64,000 nucleotides of DNA from NCBI GenBank assembly GCA_963746315.1, contig CAVVAR010000004.1:372001-436000 (forward strand), in the 5' to 3' direction. Source of the stretch: Ga0077555 sp963746315. GTDB lineage: Bacteria > Pseudomonadota > Alphaproteobacteria > Rhizobiales > Hyphomicrobiaceae. The notes under the pieces were generated by a model. It had not been told where the DNA came from. It was given only the letters and a program-made list of their open reading frames with translations, and did no database searches. The translations under genes were made by a program, and so were the position numbers. Numbering within the stretch: position 1 is the first letter of the stretch; every line of letters starts with the position of its first letter. This document shows positions 63,448 to 64,000 of this stretch, in pieces.

Positions 63448-64000
63448 ATGTCAAAACTCGAGATCATGTGGACGAAGGTCGATGAAGCCCCGGCCCTCGC
63501 GACCTATTCCCTGCTTCCTATCGTCGAGGCCTTCGTGGGCGCGGCCGGGGTATCCGTGAAGCTGAAGGACATCTCGCTGGCCGGTCGCATCATCGCCAAT
63601 TTCCCCGACAAGTTGAAACCCGAGCAGCGGATCAGCGACGAGCTCGCCGAGCTCGGAAAGCTCGCGATGCAGCCCGATGCCAACATCATCAAGCTGCCCA
63701 ACATCTCAGCCTCGATCCCGCAGCTCAAGGCCGCGATCAAGGAGCTGCAAGCCAAGGGCTACGACGTTCCGGACTTCCCCGATAGCGATGCCACGCCGGA
63801 GGACAAGGAAATCCGGGCGCGCTATGGCCGCGTGCTCGGCAGCGCCGTCAATCCCGTTTTGCGCGAGGGCAATTCCGACCGCCGCGCGGCCGGCGCCGTG
63901 AAGCAGTACGCCCGCAAGAACCCGCACAAGATGGGCGCCTGGAGCAACGGCTCCAAGACACGGGTGGCCCACATGTCGGGTGGCGATTTCTACGGCTCGG
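63448..64000 (+). CDS. icd: NADP-dependent isocitrate dehydrogenase, monomeric type (partial, cut by window end)
   Basis: The first 184 residues of the large monomeric isocitrate dehydrogenase family (about 740 residues). It starts MSKLEIMWTKVDEAPALATY and goes on SLLPIVEAFVGAAGVSVKLK, DISLAGRIIANFPDKLK, IKLPNISASIPQLKAAIKE and AVNPVLREGNSDRRAAGAVK, then NPHKMGAWSNGSK. The conserved NISASIPQ and REGNSDRRA segments are substrate-site parts. It converts isocitrate to 2-oxoglutarate with NADP. The reading frame is open to the window end. Confidence 0.95.
   Translation, partial: MSKLEIMWTKVDEAPALATYSLLPIVEAFVGAAGVSVKLKDISLAGRIIANFPDKLKPEQRISDELAELGKLAMQPDANIIKLPNISASIPQLKAAIKELQAKGYDVPDFPDSDATPEDKEIRARYGRVLGSAVNPVLREGNSDRRAAGAVKQYARKNPHKMGAWSNGSKTRVAHMSGGDFYGS

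Overview
The window looks like one chromosomal segment of an alphaproteobacterium, most likely Hyphomicrobiales. Base composition is high G+C throughout. The gene neighbourhoods point the same way: lysA beside a DUF4175/TIGR02302 protein, a tiny aa3-type cytochrome oxidase subunit IV gene ahead of a split-alpha pntAA/pntAB/pntB transhydrogenase, lgt/midA/ubiK/ybjN-type genes together, glmU-glmS, and rpsD near a TrmJ-type methyltransferase and isocitrate dehydrogenase. Family and genus cannot be fixed from this sequence. There is no prophage, insertion sequence or CRISPR array.

Layout. 1-6.2 kb: a tRNA 3' end, an NDUFS4-like complex I accessory subunit, an L,D-transpeptidase, an enoyl-CoA hydratase, a luciferase-like flavin enzyme, a lipid A oxidase-like barrel protein and a LysR regulator. 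6.5-12.6 kb: TIGR02302 protein, FMN-binding glutamate-synthase-like protein and lysA, all on the minus strand. 12.7-17.3 kb: a plus-strand ECF42-type sigma factor module (YCII/DGPF protein, sigma factor, DUF1428, SRPBCC, DUF1579, a MoaD/ThiS-like protein ending in Gly-Gly and a sialidase-like beta-propeller). Two matching promoter-like elements sit in front of its two halves. 17.4-29.4 kb: housekeeping (midA, lgt, ubiK, ybjN-like, DUF502, SPOR protein, glmS, glmU, zinc metallopeptidase, malonyl-CoA decarboxylase). 29.5-34 kb: lactonase-like MBL protein and the pnt operon. 34-42.4 kb: a run of PLP, ThDP and flavin enzymes whose substrate is unknown. 42.4-45.9 kb: two unrecognised genes, one a large membrane/coiled-coil protein. 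46.3-54.6 kb: a divergent sulfur-oxidation locus, soeABC (cytoplasmic sulfite dehydrogenase) against soxA-soxX-soxB. 54.6-64 kb: metallophosphatase, gatCA, NYN protein, rpsD, a TrmJ fusion, a GT87-like membrane protein and the start of a monomeric isocitrate dehydrogenase.

How the parts work together. SoxAXB would load and hydrolyse sulfur substrates on a SoxYZ carrier encoded elsewhere, and SoeABC would oxidise cytoplasmic sulfite to sulfate, passing electrons to quinone. GlmS/GlmU, LysA and the L,D-transpeptidase feed and remodel peptidoglycan. The transhydrogenase, the complex I subunit and the cytochrome oxidase subunit serve respiration and redox balance.

Caution for the reader. Six genes (LysR, TIGR02302, YbjN-like, lactonase-like, pntB, NYN) are each split by a single-base frameshift. 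Several lie at short homopolymers, and both halves of each gene stay well conserved. Residual assembly indels are the simplest explanation. These genes are listed at their repaired extents and the probable shift sites are given.
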